The notes under the pieces were generated by a model. It was not told the origin of the DNA. It saw only the letters and a list, made by a program, of their open reading frames with translations, and did not search any database. DNA of 7,005 nt, taken from contig DBXN01000058.1 of the NCBI GenBank assembly GCA_002309585.1, forward strand, positions 17,933 to 24,937, written 5' to 3'. This DNA is from Verrucomicrobia bacterium UBA1211. GTDB lineage: Bacteria; Verrucomicrobiota; Kiritimatiellia; RFP12; UBA1067. This document shows positions 5,684 through 7,005 of the stretch, one piece after another. Positions within the stretch are counted from its first letter, which is position 1, and every line of letters begins with the position of its first letter. A program made the position numbers and the translations under genes.

Positions 5684-7005
5684 ATGGATTTGATGAAATC
5701 CGTTCAGCAAGGTGTGAAGGCGATCACAGGACTGTTCAAGAAGACGGTTCCGAAACGCGAAATCATTGTCAATGTCGAGAAACTCGAAACCCGTGTCGCG
5801 GTGATCGAGAACGGCCGGCTGGAGGAGTTCCAGATGGAGCATCCCGCCCAGGAGCGGCTGGTCGGCAGCATCTTCAAAGGCCGCATCCAAAATCTGGAGC
5901 ACGATCTCCAGGCCGCGTTTGTCGATATCGGCCTGAAGAAGAACGCCTTCCTCCACTACTGGGACATGATCCCGGATGACGACAGCCGGCTGGATGACGA
6001 TGACGACGAGAGCAGCAACAACAAGAAGAATTCCCGCCGGCGCCGCATCTCCAACGAAGAGATCGCCAAACGGTTCGCCCCCGGTACGGAGATTGTCGTC
6101 CAGGTCACCAAAGGCCCCATCAGTACCAAAGGTCCGCGTGTCACCGCCAACCTCAGTCTTCCCGGCCGTTATCTGGTGATGATGCCGGGTACCCGCCTGC
6201 GTGGTGTCTCGCGTAAGATCGGCGACGCCCAGGAGCGCCAGCGCCTGAAGAAGATCCTCGACCGCCTGCCGTTGCCCGACGACGCGGGATTGATCGTCCG
6301 GACCGTCGGCCAGGGTGCCAGCAAGCGCGCCTTCGTGCGCGACCTGCGGAACCTCTGGGACTCCTGGAACATGCTCCAGGAGAACATCAAGAACCTCCGT
6401 GCCCCCGCCTGCGTCTACCAGGAGCCGGAGCTGGTCGAACGGGTTGTCCGTGACTGGCTGACCGAGGATATCGACCGTGTGACGATCGACGACGATGAAG
6501 CGTATGACCGTGTCCGTAACGTCGCTTCCCGCATCTCGCGCCGCGCCAAACGGGTCATCAACCACTACGAAGGTCAACAGGCCATCTTCGACTACTACGG
6601 GGTCGAACGCCAACTGGAAGAGGCGTTCCGGCGGAAGGTCAATCTGAAGTCCGGCGGATATCTCGTGATCGACGAGACCGAAGCGCTGATCGCGGTCGAT
6701 GTGAACACCGGCCGCCACAGGGGCAAGGGTTCGCAGGAGGAGGCGATCCTGGAGGTGAATCTGGAGGCGGTCGAAGAGGTCGCCCGCCAGCTCCGGCTCC
6801 GGAACATCGGCGGATTGGTCGTGCTCGACCTGATCGACATGAAATCCCGCAAGCACCAGAACGCCGTCTACAAGGCGATGAAACAGGCCCTGAAGCGCGA
6901 CCGCGCGCGGACAAACGTCCTGACCATCTCCGAACTCGGCTTGATGGAGATGACCCGCCAGCGCGAGCACGAGAGCATTCAGGATCAGGTCTACAACCCG
7001 TGCCC
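5684..7005 (+). CDS. rng: Ribonuclease E/G family endoribonuclease, 3' end cut by window
   Basis: This family cuts single-stranded RNA in mRNA decay and in rRNA and tRNA processing. The frame is open from ATG 5684 to the window edge, giving 440 residues with no stop; roughly the last 60-100 or more residues are missing. In order there is an N-terminal extension (about 1-24), an S1 domain (about 36-150) interrupted by a charged loop at 98-121, the 5'-monophosphate sensor motif IVRT with R206 and T207, and an RNase H-like region. The DNase I-like catalytic region has D339 (VDVNTG) and D382 (DLIDM), 43 residues apart as in E. coli RNase E D303 and D346. The visible end, Asn-Pro-Cys440-Pro, is the start of the zinc-link CPxC motif. 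The C-terminus decides between the short RNase G form and a long RNase E with a scaffold tail, and it is not visible. The short form is assumed from the gene neighbourhood, as E. coli rng lies downstream of mreBCD. Confidence 0.93.
   Translation, partial: MDLMKSVQQGVKAITGLFKKTVPKREIIVNVEKLETRVAVIENGRLEEFQMEHPAQERLVGSIFKGRIQNLEHDLQAAFVDIGLKKNAFLHYWDMIPDDDSRLDDDDDESSNNKKNSRRRRISNEEIAKRFAPGTEIVVQVTKGPISTKGPRVTANLSLPGRYLVMMPGTRLRGVSRKIGDAQERQRLKKILDRLPLPDDAGLIVRTVGQGASKRAFVRDLRNLWDSWNMLQENIKNLRAPACVYQEPELVERVVRDWLTEDIDRVTIDDDEAYDRVRNVASRISRRAKRVINHYEGQQAIFDYYGVERQLEEAFRRKVNLKSGGYLVIDETEALIAVDVNTGRHRGKGSQEEAILEVNLEAVEEVARQLRLRNIGGLVVLDLIDMKSRKHQNAVYKAMKQALKRDRARTNVLTISELGLMEMTRQREHESIQDQVYNPC

Noticed and set aside
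5663..6970. 435-residue open frame on the minus strand across the RNase gene
   Set aside because: The plus strand encodes a clear RNase E/G with catalytic motifs. The minus frame is a GC-rich shadow with repetitive Asp/Val/Leu composition and no recognisable domain.

Overview
The window holds one compact plus-strand gene cluster for rod-shape cell-wall elongation: mreB, mreC, mreD, mrdA (PBP2) and rodA. It is followed by the start of an RNase E/G gene that runs off the right edge. All six genes point the same way and are closely packed. There is a 61-nt gap between mreB and mreC for the chosen mreC start, a 4-nt ATGA overlap between mreC and mreD, and a 32-nt overlap between mreD and mrdA. 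A second 4-nt ATGA overlap joins mrdA and rodA, and a 17-nt gap precedes the RNase gene. No internal terminator was seen, so a single polycistronic unit is likely.

Layout: positions 1-140 are an AT-richer leader with a possible promoter and a short palindrome. Positions 141-1163 encode MreB, the actin-like filament. Positions 1225-2082 encode MreC, a periplasmic coiled-coil scaffold. Positions 2079-2621 encode MreD, a multi-pass membrane protein. Positions 2590-4488 encode PBP2, the transpeptidase. Positions 4485-5666 encode RodA, the SEDS glycosyltransferase. Positions 5684-7005 encode the first 440 residues of an RNase E/G family endoribonuclease, cut exactly at its zinc-link cysteine.

MreB, MreC, MreD, PBP2 and RodA together form the elongasome. 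MreB filaments under the inner membrane orient the complex, MreC and MreD link it through the membrane, RodA polymerises lipid II and PBP2 crosslinks the new glycan. The catalytic and signature motifs of each enzyme are present, so all five complete genes look functional.

The organism is a GC-rich, probably Gram-negative, rod-forming bacterium. The window has no rRNA or other marker that fixes the phylum. The protein features would fit a member of the Verrucomicrobia/Kiritimatiellota/Lentisphaerae group or another deep Gram-negative lineage, but this is a weak impression.

The region is core chromosome, with no mobile element, CRISPR array or defence gene. No wholly new system was found. The points worth a second look are details: an amphipathic N-terminal helix on the RNase, a Pro-every-third-residue acidic tail on PBP2, a substituted SEDS motif in RodA, and linkage of the RNase gene to the whole elongasome operon.
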